Assembly (NCBI RefSeq): GCF_003996855.1
Contig: NZ_NRQY01000001.1
Coordinates: forward strand, 1,440,230-1,504,229
Reading direction: 5' to 3'
Length of the DNA stretch: 64,000 nucleotides
From: Morganella morganii
GTDB lineage: Bacteria > Pseudomonadota > Gammaproteobacteria > Enterobacterales > Enterobacteriaceae
Every line of letters starts with the position of its first letter. Position 1 is the stretch's first letter. The translations under genes and the position numbers were made by a program. Shown piece by piece: positions 1-10,397 of the stretch. The notes beneath the pieces were generated by a model. That model was not told the DNA's origin. It did not search any database and saw only the letters and a list, made by a program, of their open reading frames with translations.

Positions 1-2
1 AT

Positions 3-329
3 TACCCAATCACCAGCGTTTGTATGGCATTCCCGGTTATCAGTGCCGTGGCTGACGGCTATCAGGTATTTGCGGTGATTGATGCTTCCGGTACCTATAC
101 CAAAATGGCACAGGAAATCACGCTGGCACGTGTCGTCCAGGTCGGTGTGGTGCCGATGGATACCGCGGCAGTGGCTTCTGAGCTGCAAAAAATCTGGAAC
201 CGCGCAGATGCGGCTGAATGGGCGCAGGCTTACACGCAGATTTTCCCAGCGTATCAGTTACTGATTGAGAGCTATACCAAAGCACAGGATGTTGTGAATA
301 ACAACGAGATTCCGGATTCACAGCGCTGA
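3..329 (+). CDS. Isochorismatase-family hydrolase, YcaC-like (3' part)
   Basis: This is the C-terminal half of a cysteine hydrolase of the isochorismatase/YcaC family; the gene begins before the window. The open frame runs from the first bases, and the residues before the first ATG (TSVC, codons 12-23) contain the family's nucleophilic cysteine, so the ATG at 24 is internal and not the true start. After the cysteine comes MAFPVISAVADGYQVF, then VIDASGTYTKMA, the usual strand-loop layout of the family. YcaC-type proteins are about 200 residues and the window holds about the last 109. Substrate is unknown for most members. It converges on mukB, with a shared hairpin between them. Confidence 0.8.
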   Translation, partial: YPITSVCMAFPVISAVADGYQVFAVIDASGTYTKMAQEITLARVVQVGVVPMDTAAVASELQKIWNRADAAEWAQAYTQIFPAYQLLIESYTKAQDVVNNNEIPDSQR

Positions 330-337
330 TATAAAAA

Positions 338-367
338 ACGGATGAGCGCACTACTGCGCTCATCCGT
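338..367. terminator. Bidirectional terminator between hydrolase and mukB
   Basis: A perfect 13 bp stem (338-350 with 355-367) closes a CTAC loop. A-tract on the left and T's on the right make it usable in both directions, fitting convergent genes. Confidence 0.85.
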
Positions 368-393
368 TTCAGAGAAAAACCGGGAGGAAAGAA

Positions 394-3300
394 TTAATCC
401 TGCTCTTCTTCCTCACTTTCCCCGCCATTCCCGTCTTCCGTCACCGGTTCAGGCAATACCGCCGGTGCCGGAGTGGGTTCCGGCTGGCCGAAGCCACGCA
501 GTCCCACCACGTGAACATGTTCCTGATTGTTAAAGACTTTACGCACCAGCTTGTACGTTGTGCCTTTTTCCGGACTGATATTTTCCGGTGCCGCGATAAT
601 CAGCTGCATCTGTAAGCGATCACACAGTTCAAACAGTGTGGCGATAGATTTCGCATCCAGACGTGCTGCTTCATCCAGGAACAGCAGACGGCACGGCGAA
701 ATATCTTTGCTGCGCAGGCGGCGGGATTCTTCTTCCCAGCTCTGCACCACCATAACCAGAATGGACATACCCGTACCAATTGCCTCACCGGTGGATAACG
801 CGCCGCTCTCCGCTTTCAGCCAGCCGTCTGAACCACGGTTGACTTCCACTTCCAGTTCGAGATAGTTACGGTAATCCAGCAGTTCCTCACCGATGGTCTG
901 CGGCAGACGCTGCCCCATATCCACCTGCGGGTTCAGGCGCTGATAGAGTTTCGCCATCGCTTCAGAGAACGTCAGGCGCTGACTGGCGAACAAGTCCTGA
1001 TGCTGCTCGTGATCTTCGGACAGCACATCCAGCAGTATCGCGTGGCTTTCGCGAATATTGACATTCAGGCGCACACCTTTGACCTGGCCGAATGCCACTG
1101 CCTGCAACCCTTGGTTGAGCATGCGGATACGGTTCTGTTCACGCTGAATGGTTTTTCGGATGATATTGGCCACACTTTTCGAACTGATCGCCAGTTTCTG
1201 TTCACGGGCGGTCAGTTCGTCGGTCAGACGGGCCAGTTCAATTTCCATCTGCTCAATGGCGTCGATCGGATCATCCGTTTTGATAATATCCTGGCGGATA
1301 CGTTCGCGCAGATGGCGGTACACTTCGATAAAGAACTGCACCTTGCGTTCAGGACGTTTCGGATCTTCGGACAGACGCAACGCGTCACGCAGATGTTCGT
1401 TATCTGCCACCGCCTGGCGCAGTGCCCCGAGGGCTTTATCCGACATGGAGCGCAGTGTGTCCGCATCTTCATAAGCCAGCTCACGGCGGTGGAGGCGGCG
1501 CTCAACACCACTCTCTTTCACCATCCGCATCACGGCACACCAGCCCGCTTTGGCGGTAACCACCTGCTCGCGGATCTGCTGGTAATCACGCTCTGCTTTA
1601 CGCAGACGTTTTTGCAGGTTATCCATTTCCGATTCCCCGATCCCCAGCTGTTTTTCCAGCTGATTGATACGGGAGCGGTTATGGCTGACCTGGTTGTACA
1701 GTTCATCACGGCGCACACGGGCACGCTCTTCCGCATTGGCATCCGCCTGAACACCAATCTCGTTCATTTCGCGCTCAAGTTCACGCAGCATGTCTGACTT
1801 GGTTTCATACGAGCTGCGCAGTGAGGCCAGAACCTGATTGAACTCCGCACATTTGGTCTGCTGCTGGCGCAGCATTTCACGGCTGCGGGTACGATCAGAT
1901 TCCGCGTGTTCCAGACGCTGACGCAGTTTGTCATTAAGATCGGCATTTTCTGTCAGCATGCCGGCAGATTCGCCGTAATTAAAGTGCTGACGGCGCTGTG
2001 CGACTTCTTCCAGGGCAAACGCCTGCTGACGGGCCTGCTGCTGAACCTGTTTCGCGTTTTCATAATCGCGGATCAGGGCTTCATGCTGTTCCGGATCACT
2101 CTGCAACACCGCAACCATCGGCTCCAGCTTGCGCAGTGCCGCGCCGTACTGCTGGATATGACGGGCCGATTCCTGAGCATCTGTCAGTGCATCGCGGATC
2201 TCATCCGCACGATCAGCCAGTGTTTCATCAAGCAGCAGAGCCGTATTCGGGATCAGGCGGTTGAGGATGCTCAGGTTTTCTTTGATCTGTGCGTACTGCT
2301 GACGGGCAACGGCAGTCTGATCCTCAAACTGCGCCAGTTCCCTCTCCAGCTCATTACGGCGCTGATTCAGCGTGCGGATTTCCGCTTCCGGGTCAGACTC
2401 AAAGGCCACCGAGATATTTTTACCGACGAAACGGCTGAATGCCTGATGGGCACGCTGCATTTTCTGGACATCAAAAGAGAGTGTCGCCAGGCGTTCTGCC
2501 AGCTCATCCCGTTCATGTTCCAGCACTGCCAGCTGATTTTCCCGCGCCGCACGGCCGAACAGCGGTACGGACGGAAAGCGGGAGTAACGCCACTGGCGAT
2601 CGGTGCTGCGCACCAGCACCGCGCGTTCCAGCTCTTCGGTGGTGAAGACACTGTCATCAAAGGATTGCGGGTCCCCTTCAATCAGATAGAGGTCTTCCGG
2701 GCAATCATCGAGAGCATCCAGCATCGGGCGCACGGCACTGAGATCCGGCACCACAATCGCATGGCGCGCCGGGCCGTATAATGCGGAGAAATACGGCGCG
2801 TCATCAATCGTGATGTCATCATAGATTTCTGACAGCAATATACCACCGAAACGCTCCGCCAGCCCGAGCATACGGCTGTCTTCCGCGCCGCTCGGCTGAC
2901 TGAGCCGTTCAATGTCTTTTTCCAGCTGTGCTTTTTTCAGCGCGATTTCATCACGCTCAACAGTGACTTCGCGCTCACGCTCCAGCAACTGCTGCATGTA
3001 TTCAGTGACATCATTGGCGCTGGTGAACGTCTCATGAGACTGCTCACACAGCTGTGTCAGGGCTTCCTGCGCCGCCAGCCACGCCGGGGCTTTGACAGTC
3101 AGGGACTGGATCTGCTGCTTCAGCTGTTCGGTCTGCTGGCGCATTTCCATGCGGCGCTCACCGCTTTCGCTGACACTGACACTCAGGTTTTCCTGCTGCG
3201 CCTCAAGGGTCATCAGCATGTCGTCCAGCCCGTCCGCCTCAATCTGCTGCCCGATGCGTTTGCAGAAATCATCCAGCGATTTCTGTGCATTGTGCTGACT

Positions 3301-4890
3301 GTGCAGACGCTGTTCGAGTTCGGATAACTGCTGACGCAGCGGCCGGACGCGATCGGCCATCATCTGCTGTGACGGCAGGTCGCGCAGTAACTCACGGGCA
3401 GTCTGGTATGCTTCGCTGCGGCTGACTTCACCAACAACGGATTTCACCAGCTCATAGGCCTGAGAGAACTGGCTGTGTGCGGCCTGTGCCACACTCATCT
3501 TCTGCTCAAGCCCTAACAGAGATTCGGTCGCCTGCTCTTCGCGGGCGCGGAAGGTTTCCAGCCATTCATCCAGTGAATCAATATCCAGCTGCGGCAGCTG
3601 ACACACCGCTTTAGCGCGCTCAAGTGCCTGTAATGCCTGCTGATACTGAATGGCGCGGGTCTGCTGAACATCCAGTGCCTGCTGGTAATCGGCCAGCTGG
3701 CTTTTCAGCTCATCCACTTCTTCTTCCGCAACATGGTTGCGTTCTTCATATTCTGCCAGCTGTTCTGCCGCTTCTTCCGCCACTTCGGTCTGTTCTTCCA
3801 GACGGAATGTCAGTTCTTCGACGTCAGACTGATAGCGGTCAATTTTCTCCTGCTGACGCATCGCCGTCTGTACCAGAGACAGATGATCACTCGCCGCCTG
3901 GTAATCCGTTTCCAGATCCGAGGATGACGCCGTCTGCTCCGCCAGCTCGCGGGACATTTCCACCTGACGGAACTGTTCGCTGATCAGTTGCTTGCGGCTG
4001 CCAAGCAGTTCACGACGCACGGCCAGCGCCTGGTCGATATGCACACGGCGCTCATTGGCGTGACGCATATAATCTGCGGAAACATAGGCAGTGGATTCTG
4101 TGATCAGGTGTTTAAACAGATCGCGGTCAGACTGGGTAACGCGGATAGCTTCCAGCGTGATACGGTTTTCGCGCAATGCCCCTTCCATGTCCTGGAACGC
4201 TTTGCGCACCCCGCTGTTCTCCGGCAGTAAATAGTCACGCAGGGAACGGGTGATGGCGCTGGAGATACCGCCGTAAAGAGAGGCCTCGATCAGGCGGTAG
4301 AATTTGCTGCGGTCACCCGCAGAACGCAGGCGTTTCGGAATAACCCCCAGTTCAAACAGAACCGAGTGATAATCCGTAATCGAGTTAAACTGTTTAAAAT
4401 GCACACCTTCAATATCCTCCAGGCGTGCTTTCAGATCATTCAGCGGCAGTACCCGCACCTGGCGTTCAGCCAGTTGTTCGCTAACAATCTGTGTCGGGGA
4501 GTATTGTGCCGACAATCCCTGAATCATAAAGGATTTGATATCGACTTTTTTATCACGTCCGGCAATCTGCTGAAGACGCACACCCACCAGCACACGCTGA
4601 TGACGGGAGTTCACCACATCCAGCATGGCATAGCACACGCCCGGACGCAGTTTACCGTGCAGACCTTTATCACGGGAACCGGATGTTGCCCCGGCTTCGG
4701 TGGTGTTACGGAAGTGCAGCAGGGTTAAATCCGGGATCATGGCGGTAATAAACGCCGCCATGGTGGTGGATTTACCGGCACCATTACCGCCGGATAAGGT
4801 GGTGACCAGCTCATCCAGATCAAAAGTGCGCGCAAAAAAGCCGTTCCAGTTGACTAACGTGAGCGAGCGGAATTTACCACGTTCAATCAT
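394..4890 (-). CDS. mukB: Chromosome partition ATPase MukB (SMC-like condensin)
   Basis: MukB is the large ATPase subunit of the MukBEF condensin, which organises and segregates the chromosome. The 1498-residue product has the family length. The N-terminal head carries Walker A (GGNGAGKST, residues 34-42). Two long coiled-coil arms rich in Gln/Glu/Arg flank a hinge near the middle. The C-terminal head holds the signature STGEAIGTG and Walker B ([11 protein letters not shown], near residue 1400). The tail is acidic ([10 protein letters not shown]). It is the last gene of the smtA-mukF-mukE-mukB operon; its ATG overlaps the mukE stop by 4 bases, suggesting translational coupling. Identification is very secure. 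Confidence 0.98.
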   Translation of the reverse strand: MIERGKFRSLTLVNWNGFFARTFDLDELVTTLSGGNGAGKSTTMAAFITAMIPDLTLLHFRNTTEAGATSGSRDKGLHGKLRPGVCYAMLDVVNSRHQRVLVGVRLQQIAGRDKKVDIKSFMIQGLSAQYSPTQIVSEQLAERQVRVLPLNDLKARLEDIEGVHFKQFNSITDYHSVLFELGVIPKRLRSAGDRSKFYRLIEASLYGGISSAITRSLRDYLLPENSGVRKAFQDMEGALRENRITLEAIRVTQSDRDLFKHLITESTAYVSADYMRHANERRVHIDQALAVRRELLGSRKQLISEQFRQVEMSRELAEQTASSSDLETDYQAASDHLSLVQTAMRQQEKIDRYQSDVEELTFRLEEQTEVAEEAAEQLAEYEERNHVAEEEVDELKSQLADYQQALDVQQTRAIQYQQALQALERAKAVCQLPQLDIDSLDEWLETFRAREEQATESLLGLEQKMSVAQAAHSQFSQAYELVKSVVGEVSRSEAYQTARELLRDLPSQQMMADRVRPLRQQLSELEQRLHSQHNAQKSLDDFCKRIGQQIEADGLDDMLMTLEAQQENLSVSVSESGERRMEMRQQTEQLKQQIQSLTVKAPAWLAAQEALTQLCEQSHETFTSANDVTEYMQQLLEREREVTVERDEIALKKAQLEKDIERLSQPSGAEDSRMLGLAERFGGILLSEIYDDITIDDAPYFSALYGPARHAIVVPDLSAVRPMLDALDDCPEDLYLIEGDPQSFDDSVFTTEELERAVLVRSTDRQWRYSRFPSVPLFGRAARENQLAVLEHERDELAERLATLSFDVQKMQRAHQAFSRFVGKNISVAFESDPEAEIRTLNQRRNELERELAQFEDQTAVARQQYAQIKENLSILNRLIPNTALLLDETLADRADEIRDALTDAQESARHIQQYGAALRKLEPMVAVLQSDPEQHEALIRDYENAKQVQQQARQQAFALEEVAQRRQHFNYGESAGMLTENADLNDKLRQRLEHAESDRTRSREMLRQQQTKCAEFNQVLASLRSSYETKSDMLRELEREMNEIGVQADANAEERARVRRDELYNQVSHNRSRINQLEKQLGIGESEMDNLQKRLRKAERDYQQIREQVVTAKAGWCAVMRMVKESGVERRLHRRELAYEDADTLRSMSDKALGALRQAVADNEHLRDALRLSEDPKRPERKVQFFIEVYRHLRERIRQDIIKTDDPIDAIEQMEIELARLTDELTAREQKLAISSKSVANIIRKTIQREQNRIRMLNQGLQAVAFGQVKGVRLNVNIRESHAILLDVLSEDHEQHQDLFASQRLTFSEAMAKLYQRLNPQVDMGQRLPQTIGEELLDYRNYLELEVEVNRGSDGWLKAESGALSTGEAIGTGMSILVMVVQSWEEESRRLRSKDISPCRLLFLDEAARLDAKSIATLFELCDRLQMQLIIAAPENISPEKGTTYKLVRKVFNNQEHVHVVGLRGFGQPEPTPAPAVLPEPVTEDGNGGESEEEEQD

Positions 4891-5624
4891 TCTTCATCCT
4901 CCGCTTCATCCGTCGCGTTGTCATTATCAGATTCTTCAGTATCATCGTCCTGATCCTCAGGGCGCGGGTGTTTTTCTTCTTCCGCAAGGGACTGAGCCTC
5001 ACCGTCGCGGATAAGACGCAGCTGCGCCTCGCGTGGGTCATCCCCGCTGCGGACATCCGCGCCGAAGCGGAAAACAGATTCGGCAATCACAAACTGACTG
5101 TTATCCGCAGAAACAAATGTGATCATCCCCAGCCGGCGCAGGCGGTTCAGTGCACCACGGGTTTTTTCCAGTAATTTTTGTTTGTCCAGATCGGACCCGG
5201 TGGAACGGTTATTCACCACTTTCAGCAATTTGGCTTCATCCGCCAGTGACAGCAGTTCCTCATAGAGTTCTGCCGTGGAGAAAATGCCCTGGTTGGCCAG
5301 GCGCTCCGGGCTGAGATACAGATAGCACAGCACTTTCCCGACCAGCATTTCCAGTTCGGATAAAACAGAGCGCGGGATCAGCGTGGTGGAACGCGGTCGC
5401 AGATAGAAGAACCCTTCCGGCGCACGAACCAGCTCCACATTATAGCGGGTATAAAAACCTTCCAGTTCATACTGGAAATCCATCAGAAACGCATGATTAT
5501 CCAGGTCATCCACACCAATATGGCGGCCGGCGCGTAACTGGCTGTCAAGTTCCGGAAAAAGGTTGTTGGCAAGTGCCTGAGCCAGCTTTACCGGCATAAA
5601 TTGTTCAATATGTGTCGATGACAT
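4887..5624 (-). CDS. mukE: Condensin subunit MukE
   Basis: MukE is the winged-helix KITE subunit that binds MukF and regulates MukB ATPase activity. I chose the start MSSTHIEQ at 5624 (245 residues) because it matches the known E. coli MukE N-terminus; a longer in-frame extension to 5744 lies wholly inside mukF and is unlikely. Conserved stretches include [18 protein letters not shown] and [15 protein letters not shown]. The C-terminal 30 or so residues are almost all Asp, Glu, Asn and Thr, longer and more acidic than I recall for E. coli. The start overlaps mukF by 20 bases and the stop overlaps mukB by 4. Confidence 0.97.
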   Translation of the reverse strand: MSSTHIEQFMPVKLAQALANNLFPELDSQLRAGRHIGVDDLDNHAFLMDFQYELEGFYTRYNVELVRAPEGFFYLRPRSTTLIPRSVLSELEMLVGKVLCYLYLSPERLANQGIFSTAELYEELLSLADEAKLLKVVNNRSTGSDLDKQKLLEKTRGALNRLRRLGMITFVSADNSQFVIAESVFRFGADVRSGDDPREAQLRLIRDGEAQSLAEEEKHPRPEDQDDDTEESDNDNATDEAEDEE

Positions 5625-6930
5625 GTGCCTGCACCTTCGCTCCGTATTCATTAATTGCTGACCATTCAGCCGGGATACCCGAGAAGTCGGCATCGGCAAC
5701 CCCGAGGCGGACGGCCTGATCCACGATAATCCGTGCCACATCAAACTGACGGCTCCGCGGATATTTCACGAGGTAATCGCGCAGAACCGCGCCCAGATCC
5801 AGCGGCTTCGCCTGTGCTTTATACACCGCCAGCGCGCTTTCCATCATGGCCGCAAGTTCCTCGTTGACCTCGCTGAACTCTTCATATTCCAGATCCGGCG
5901 GTAATTCCCCGGTCACTTCGTCATCACGCAGTGCCATCTCTTCGTCACGCATATCCAGCAGGCGATCCGCATTCGCGACATTAAGTGCCCACGGCGAATC
6001 AAAATAGTGCTGAACAGAATGACGCAGACGCTGCGAGAAAATACGGTTTTTATCCATATCGATGGCGGTACGGATAAATTTATGGACATGGCGGTCATAG
6101 CCGATCCATAGATCGATAGACTGCTGGCCCCAGCTGATAATACGGTCGAGCTTGGCCTGCAAATCAAAAATCAGTTTATCCACCAGCTCAGAGCCGGTGG
6201 TGGTATTCATATTGGCATCCTGGATACGCAGCAGGTTTGCCTGCAATTTGTCACCGGCAGCTTCGAGGGTGTCCTGTAATTCCCGCAGAGTCAGAGATGT
6301 TTCGGATAACAACTGCTCACAGTTGGCAATCGCGGCCTGCCAGTCCTGGTTCAGCAGCTTGGCGATATCGTCTTTCACGCCGTTTTGCTGCTCATCCATA
6401 ATGCGCTGCGACATATCAATACTGTCGAAAATCTCTGCTACCGAATATTTCAGCGGGGCAAACACATTACGGTGCCAGTGATATTCATCTCCGCCCTCTT
6501 CGGCGGCATCTGCCGCGCGGCTCAGTTCACCGGCCACAATTGAGAGCTGCATGGATAAACGCAGTGAGGAAAATTCACGCTGACGGATATAATAATCGCT
6601 AATGCCGATCCCGAGCGGGGTCAGCCGGTAAATCGCATTACCTTCAAATAAATCGCTGGTAAAACGGTTAAATATTTTCTGGCGCACCATATCATTGATG
6701 GCATTGTTTGCACGCACCGCGACAGATTCGGTGGTCTGTTCAAAGCCTTTGCAGACTTCACGGAAGGCATCCACCAGTTCCCCCTCGCTCATTTCACCGT
6801 CGATGCGCTCACTGTTGAGAACGGCAACAGACAGTAAAAAAGCCAGCCGTTCCGGCGGCAGCGCGATGGAGAAATCATTCTTTCGCGCCCATGCCACGAG
6901 CTCCGGGACTGTTTGGGTAAACTCACTCAT
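5605..6930 (-). CDS. mukF: Condensin kleisin subunit MukF
   Basis: MukF is the kleisin that bridges the MukB heads and recruits MukE. The 441-residue length equals that of E. coli MukF within one residue. The N-terminus ([20 protein letters not shown]) forms the dimerising winged-helix domain, with the family's [15 protein letters not shown] just after it; a helical middle segment and a C-terminal winged-helix region ([20 protein letters not shown]) follow. It starts 8 bases inside the end of the cmoM gene and ends 20 bases inside mukE, so the four genes form one tightly overlapping operon. Confidence 0.97.
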   Translation of the reverse strand: MSEFTQTVPELVAWARKNDFSIALPPERLAFLLSVAVLNSERIDGEMSEGELVDAFREVCKGFEQTTESVAVRANNAINDMVRQKIFNRFTSDLFEGNAIYRLTPLGIGISDYYIRQREFSSLRLSMQLSIVAGELSRAADAAEEGGDEYHWHRNVFAPLKYSVAEIFDSIDMSQRIMDEQQNGVKDDIAKLLNQDWQAAIANCEQLLSETSLTLRELQDTLEAAGDKLQANLLRIQDANMNTTTGSELVDKLIFDLQAKLDRIISWGQQSIDLWIGYDRHVHKFIRTAIDMDKNRIFSQRLRHSVQHYFDSPWALNVANADRLLDMRDEEMALRDDEVTGELPPDLEYEEFSEVNEELAAMMESALAVYKAQAKPLDLGAVLRDYLVKYPRSRQFDVARIIVDQAVRLGVADADFSGIPAEWSAINEYGAKVQAHVIDTY

Positions 6931-7711
6931 TGTCCATCCTTCTGATCGGTTTTCGTGCCATAACGTGAATATAGCGGCCTAAGCTGATATAAGGCTCCTG
7001 ACGGCAATAGCGTTGCTCCAGTGCCAGCAGCGCCGGGAAATCACGGTTTTGTAACTGGCTGCTTTGCAGATAATCATGGAAAACCCGCACACCGGTTTTT
7101 GCCTCAATCGTCAGACAGCAATCATCCAGCCACTGATAAACCTGTTCCGGCATAAGGGGATTCTGCGGCGATAACGAACGCTTGCGGCGGCGCTGAATTT
7201 CCGGGGTTGCCAGATGAAAATTGCCTAATATCGCATTGCGCATCACAAGTCCGTTCGCATTGTAAAACATTAACGATAATGCACCACCGCCCGCTATTAT
7301 AGCGGTCAGTGCTTCAATTGCACCTTTTTGATCTGTGATCCACTCCAAAACGGCATGAAATAATACCAGATCAAACGTGCCTTCAGTGTGAAGTGCGATA
7401 TCCTGTGCCGCACAATGAATAAAGGACATATTTTCTGCCACGCCGTCATCCTGCGCGGCCTGTTGCGCACGCGCAATCATCTCTTCTGACAGGTCGCACA
7501 ATACCACCTGATGCCCCAGCGCGGCCAGACGGCGGGAGAAAAAGCCGTCACCGCCGCCCGCATCGAGAATGCGCAGCGGACCCGGCTTCAGCCGTGTCAG
7601 TAAGGCGTCCAGATCCTGCCAGACCACCGCTTCGCGGATTTGCCCTTTTGTTGTGCCATAGATATTGCGGGTGAATTTCTCCGCGATATCGTCAAAATTA
7701 CGATCAACCAT
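6923..7711 (-). CDS. cmoM: tRNA 5-carboxymethoxyuridine methyltransferase CmoM (SmtA)
   Basis: CmoM (formerly SmtA) uses S-adenosylmethionine to methylate cmo5U at the wobble position of certain tRNAs, giving mcmo5U. The 262-residue protein has the class I methyltransferase fold: motif I at residues 48-60 ([13 protein letters not shown]), motif II region LCDLSEEM, and [13 protein letters not shown] in motif IV. The N-terminus [23 protein letters not shown] is that of the family. It is the first gene of the muk operon and overlaps mukF by 8 bases, the same arrangement as in E. coli. It diverges from elyC. Confidence 0.95.
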   Translation of the reverse strand: MVDRNFDDIAEKFTRNIYGTTKGQIREAVVWQDLDALLTRLKPGPLRILDAGGGDGFFSRRLAALGHQVVLCDLSEEMIARAQQAAQDDGVAENMSFIHCAAQDIALHTEGTFDLVLFHAVLEWITDQKGAIEALTAIIAGGGALSLMFYNANGLVMRNAILGNFHLATPEIQRRRKRSLSPQNPLMPEQVYQWLDDCCLTIEAKTGVRVFHDYLQSSQLQNRDFPALLALEQRYCRQEPYISLGRYIHVMARKPIRRMDNE

Positions 7712-7920
7712 GAAAACCTGTGTTCAGTTCCGGGGGATATTTCGGGTCAGTCTGCGGCGGTTTCCCGCGCGATCCGGCTATCTTCAATTGTATTGCCGGG
7801 CAGAGCAGTGCAATATGCAAAGCCGGTAACTATTGTGTCACAGACGTGTCTAATGTCACCCGATTTGTGCAGAGTCCTGCCGTTAACCGGTGATAAATCA
7901 ATCATATTTAAGGTGCTCTC

Positions 7921-8721
7921 ATGCTGTTTGCCCTGAAAAAATACCTCGGCGGTTTTCTGATGCCGCTGCCGTTTATGCTCCTGCTGATCCTGGCCGGATT
8001 ATTACTGCTGTGGTTTTCCCGCTGGCAGAAAACCGGCAAAACCCTGATCACCGTGAGCTGGCTCGGGCTGGTGCTGCTCAGTCTGCAACCGGTGGCGGAT
8101 GCGCTGTTACTGACAACAGAAAAACCGTATGAAAAACGTTATGAGCTCATCACTCCGCCGGAGGTTCAGCAACAGGATCTGCGCTACATCGTGGTGCTCG
8201 GCGGCGGCTTTACCTATAACCCGGAATGGTCACCGTCCGCCAACCTGATCAGTAACAGTCTGCCGCGCGTCACAGAAGGTGTGCGCCTCGCGCTGCGCTA
8301 CCCGCAGGCAACGCTGATTTTCACCGGCGGGCCGGGCGTGAACAGTATCAGCAGTGCGGAAATGGCAGCAGAGGTTGCGCAGTCGCTGGGGATCTCCGCT
8401 GAGCGCACACTGCCGCTGGTACTGCCGAAAGATACCGGAGAAGAAGCGGAAGAAGTGGAAAAAATCGTGGGTAGCGCGCCGTTCCTGCTGGTGACTTCCG
8501 CCAATCATATGACCCGCGCCAAAGCCTTCTTTGATGCACGCGGCCTGCATCCGATCCCGGCACCGGCTAATCAGCTGGCGGTAACCACCCCGCTGCACAG
8601 CTGGGAGAAAACCATTCCTTCCGCGTACTATTTATCACACAGTGAACGGGTCTGGTATGAAGGATTGGGACGGCTCTGGCAATCAGTGAAAAAGTCGGAT
8701 AGTAGTGAAGAACAGGAATAA
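7921..8721 (+). CDS. elyC: Envelope biogenesis factor ElyC (DUF218)
   Basis: ElyC (YcbC) is an inner-membrane protein needed for normal peptidoglycan synthesis and envelope integrity in E. coli, especially at low temperature. The 266-residue product has two N-terminal membrane segments (about residues 12-31 and 42-60) followed by a DUF218 domain, with YIVVLGGGFTYNP near residue 89 and FTGGPGVNS further on. It stands alone, divergent from cmoM across a 209-base gap and convergent with kdsB across a strong terminator. Confidence 0.93.
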   Translation: MLFALKKYLGGFLMPLPFMLLLILAGLLLLWFSRWQKTGKTLITVSWLGLVLLSLQPVADALLLTTEKPYEKRYELITPPEVQQQDLRYIVVLGGGFTYNPEWSPSANLISNSLPRVTEGVRLALRYPQATLIFTGGPGVNSISSAEMAAEVAQSLGISAERTLPLVLPKDTGEEAEEVEKIVGSAPFLLVTSANHMTRAKAFFDARGLHPIPAPANQLAVTTPLHSWEKTIPSAYYLSHSERVWYEGLGRLWQSVKKSDSSEEQE

Positions 8722-8736
8722 CAGATAGTACAGACA

Positions 8737-8766
8737 GCAAAAACGCGGGAAATCCCGCGTTTTTGC
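8737..8766. terminator. Bidirectional terminator between elyC and kdsB
   Basis: A 14 bp perfect palindrome (arms 8737-8750 and 8753-8766, AA loop) with A-tract and T-tract arms. It can end both elyC and the convergent kdsB transcript. Confidence 0.9.
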
Positions 8767-8784
8767 ATTTATAACGGCGATCTC

Positions 8785-9534
8785 TCAGCGGGCAGCAAAC
8801 AACCTGCGCACTGCGTCGAGATCTTCCGGGGTATCAACACCGGTGCCCGGCGCTTCTGATGCCTCCGCGACATGAATTTTTTCACCGTACCAGAGCACAC
8901 GCAGCTGCTCGAGCATCTCGATTTTCTCCAGCGGGCTGGTTTCCCACTGAATATAACGACGGATAAACCCGGCACGGTAAGCGTAGATGCCGATATGACG
9001 CAGGAAATTATCACCTGCACTATCACGGCTGTGCATAAAGCGCTCGCGATCCCACGGAATGGTGGCACGGGAGAAATAGAGCGCGTAGCCCTGTTTATCC
9101 ATCACCACTTTAACCGCATTCGGGTTAAACGCTTCTTCCGCCGAGGTAATTTTTACCGCCAGGGTTGCCATACCGGCTTCGCTGGCTGCCAGATTTTCAG
9201 CAACCTGCGCAATAATGCTGTCAGGGATTAACGGTTCATCACCCTGGACATTCACGATAATCTCATCATCAGCAAACTGGTAGTGATCAATCACTTCTGC
9301 CAGGCGCTCAGTCCCGGACTGATGATCTTCGCGCGTCATACAGGCTTCGCCGCCCTCTGCGATCACGGCATCAAATACGGCCTGCGTATCTGTGGCGACA
9401 ATGACTCTCGCGGCGCCTGAACGCTTTGCCTGCTCCATCACACGGACAATCATCGGCTTGCCGCAGATATCCGCCAGCGGTTTACCCGGCAGACGTGTGG
9501 AGGCATAACGTGCGGGAATGATAACGGTAAACAT
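8785..9534 (-). CDS. kdsB: 3-deoxy-manno-octulosonate cytidylyltransferase KdsB
   Basis: KdsB activates Kdo with CTP to CMP-Kdo in the cytoplasm, the donor for the inner core of lipopolysaccharide. The 249-residue protein matches the family length. The N-terminal nucleotide-binding segment [16 protein letters not shown] and the motif [11 protein letters not shown] (near residue 95) are diagnostic, followed by [11 protein letters not shown]. It lies just downstream of ycaR: the ycaR stop is 5 bases before this ATG, so the two are very likely cotranscribed. Confidence 0.97.
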   Translation of the reverse strand: MFTVIIPARYASTRLPGKPLADICGKPMIVRVMEQAKRSGAARVIVATDTQAVFDAVIAEGGEACMTREDHQSGTERLAEVIDHYQFADDEIIVNVQGDEPLIPDSIIAQVAENLAASEAGMATLAVKITSAEEAFNPNAVKVVMDKQGYALYFSRATIPWDRERFMHSRDSAGDNFLRHIGIYAYRAGFIRRYIQWETSPLEKIEMLEQLRVLWYGEKIHVAEASEAPGTGVDTPEDLDAVRRLFAAR

Positions 9535-9539
9535 GGAGA

Positions 9540-9716
9540 TTATCCTTCTGAGACCGGCAATTCGCGGGCTTCATTCTCTAATAGGACAGGGATATCGTCG
9601 CAGACGGGATAGGCCAGACGGCAGCCTTTGCAGATGAGTTCGAGATTTTGCTTGTCGTAGCTGAGTTTGCCGTGGCAAACAGGGCAGGCCACGATTTCGA
9701 GTAAACGGTGATCCAT
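9540..9716 (-). CDS. ycaR: Trm112-family protein YcaR
   Basis: A 58-residue protein of the Trm112/UPF0434 family, read as [17 protein letters not shown] at its start. Two cysteine pairs (C11-x2-C14 and C29-x2-C32) form the expected small zinc-binding or rubredoxin-like fold; the end reads [19 protein letters not shown]. In E. coli the homologue sits between lpxK/ycaQ and kdsB, the same neighbourhood as here. Molecular role is not settled in bacteria; eukaryotic Trm112 activates methyltransferases. Start chosen by family N-terminus and spacing to kdsB. Confidence 0.92.
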   Translation of the reverse strand: MDHRLLEIVACPVCHGKLSYDKQNLELICKGCRLAYPVCDDIPVLLENEARELPVSEG

Positions 9717-9822
9717 ACGTCCCCCAATGAGATAAAAACGTTGGCTCAGAATAACATAAGCCCAGTCTCACCGTTAACTCTGTTGTTGCGATATCACAGA
9801 GATAATCGCGTTTTTACCCATA

Positions 9823-10038
9823 TTACAGCGCGATCACATCGTTCGCTGCAATACCATAACTGCCGCGGGTCAGTGAGAATTCCACTTCCTGCCCTTCGCA
9901 CAGTAATTTGTTACGGGAATTGGCTATCCCGTTACGGGTTACCCATATGTCATCGCCGCCGTTAACCGGGGAGATGAAACCGTAACCTTCTTTCGCGTCA
10001 TACCATTTAACGCGGCCAAGTTGTAATTGTTTAGACAT
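9823..10038 (-). CDS. Divergent cold-shock-domain protein
   Basis: A 71-residue cold-shock-domain protein beginning MSKQLQLGRVKWYDAKEGYG. The domain is recognisable along its whole length (GRVKWYDAKEGYGFISP, then GQEVEFSLTRGSYGIAANDV). RNP1 is present as EGYGFI, but the RNP2 site, normally like VFVHF, reads IWVTR, losing the histidine and aromatic residue that stack on nucleic acid. The start was set at MSKQ because the upstream in-frame extension lies in an untranslated leader of about 110 bases, typical of csp genes. E. coli has ycaQ at this place, so the gene is a local difference. It is probably an accessory RNA-binding or decayed paralogue; the exact subfamily is unclear. Confidence 0.85.
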   Translation of the reverse strand: MSKQLQLGRVKWYDAKEGYGFISPVNGGDDIWVTRNGIANSRNKLLCEGQEVEFSLTRGSYGIAANDVIAL

Positions 10039-10149
10039 AGTATTAACTCCTTTTATATCACCAGGAATGGTATACACCCCATCACTGGTTATGTCTGCTC
10101 CGGCCGGGCAACACGGGTGCTCTCTTTGCGAACAGCCACCCGGTAACGA

Positions 10150-10186
10150 GCAAAACATTATAGTTATTATTTTTTATTCTGATTTG
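10150..10186 (-). promoter_or_regulatory. Promoter of the divergent csp gene
   Basis: On the minus strand a perfect -10 TATAAT lies at 10157-10162, placing the transcription start near 10150 and giving a leader of about 112 bases. The -35 region is weak and overlaps a perfect hairpin palindrome (10183-10211). Confidence 0.5.
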
Positions 10187-10211
10187 CAGCCGGTAAGACA
10201 CCGGCTGCAAA
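10183..10211. repeat. Perfect inverted repeat upstream of csp
   Basis: Arms of 11 bases (10183-10193 and 10201-10211, core GCAGCCGG/CCGGCTGC) separated by 7. Neither side is followed by a T-tract in either direction, so it is a poor terminator; it may be the degenerate end of the lpxK transcript or an operator over the csp -35 region. The rest of the 10039-10397 gap shows no gene. Confidence 0.6.
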
Positions 10212-10397
10212 ACATACCGTTTATCCGCGGGATCCGGTCATCCGCACCACAAGATTAACAAGGTGGTGTGAAAAAATTATGACAGCGGGATCAGAATATG
10301 AGTGACACGCGGAATTGGTTGCACAGTGAGATATGAAATACATCACAGAAATACAACTTTCTGATTAAGCCATATTCAGATAAAAAGCACAAGCCCT

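Noticed and set aside
24..329. A complete 101-residue protein starting at the first ATG
   Set aside because: The open frame continues to the window edge and the catalytic cysteine lies before this ATG, so it is a truncated view of a longer gene.
1000..1797. A 265-codon plus-strand frame opposite mukB
   Set aside because: It is the complement of the MukB coiled coil, where biased codons keep the reverse frame open. No ribosome site or family likeness.
5625..5744. A 40-codon N-terminal extension of MukE
   Set aside because: It lies entirely within mukF in another frame; the MukE family starts at MSSTHIEQ.
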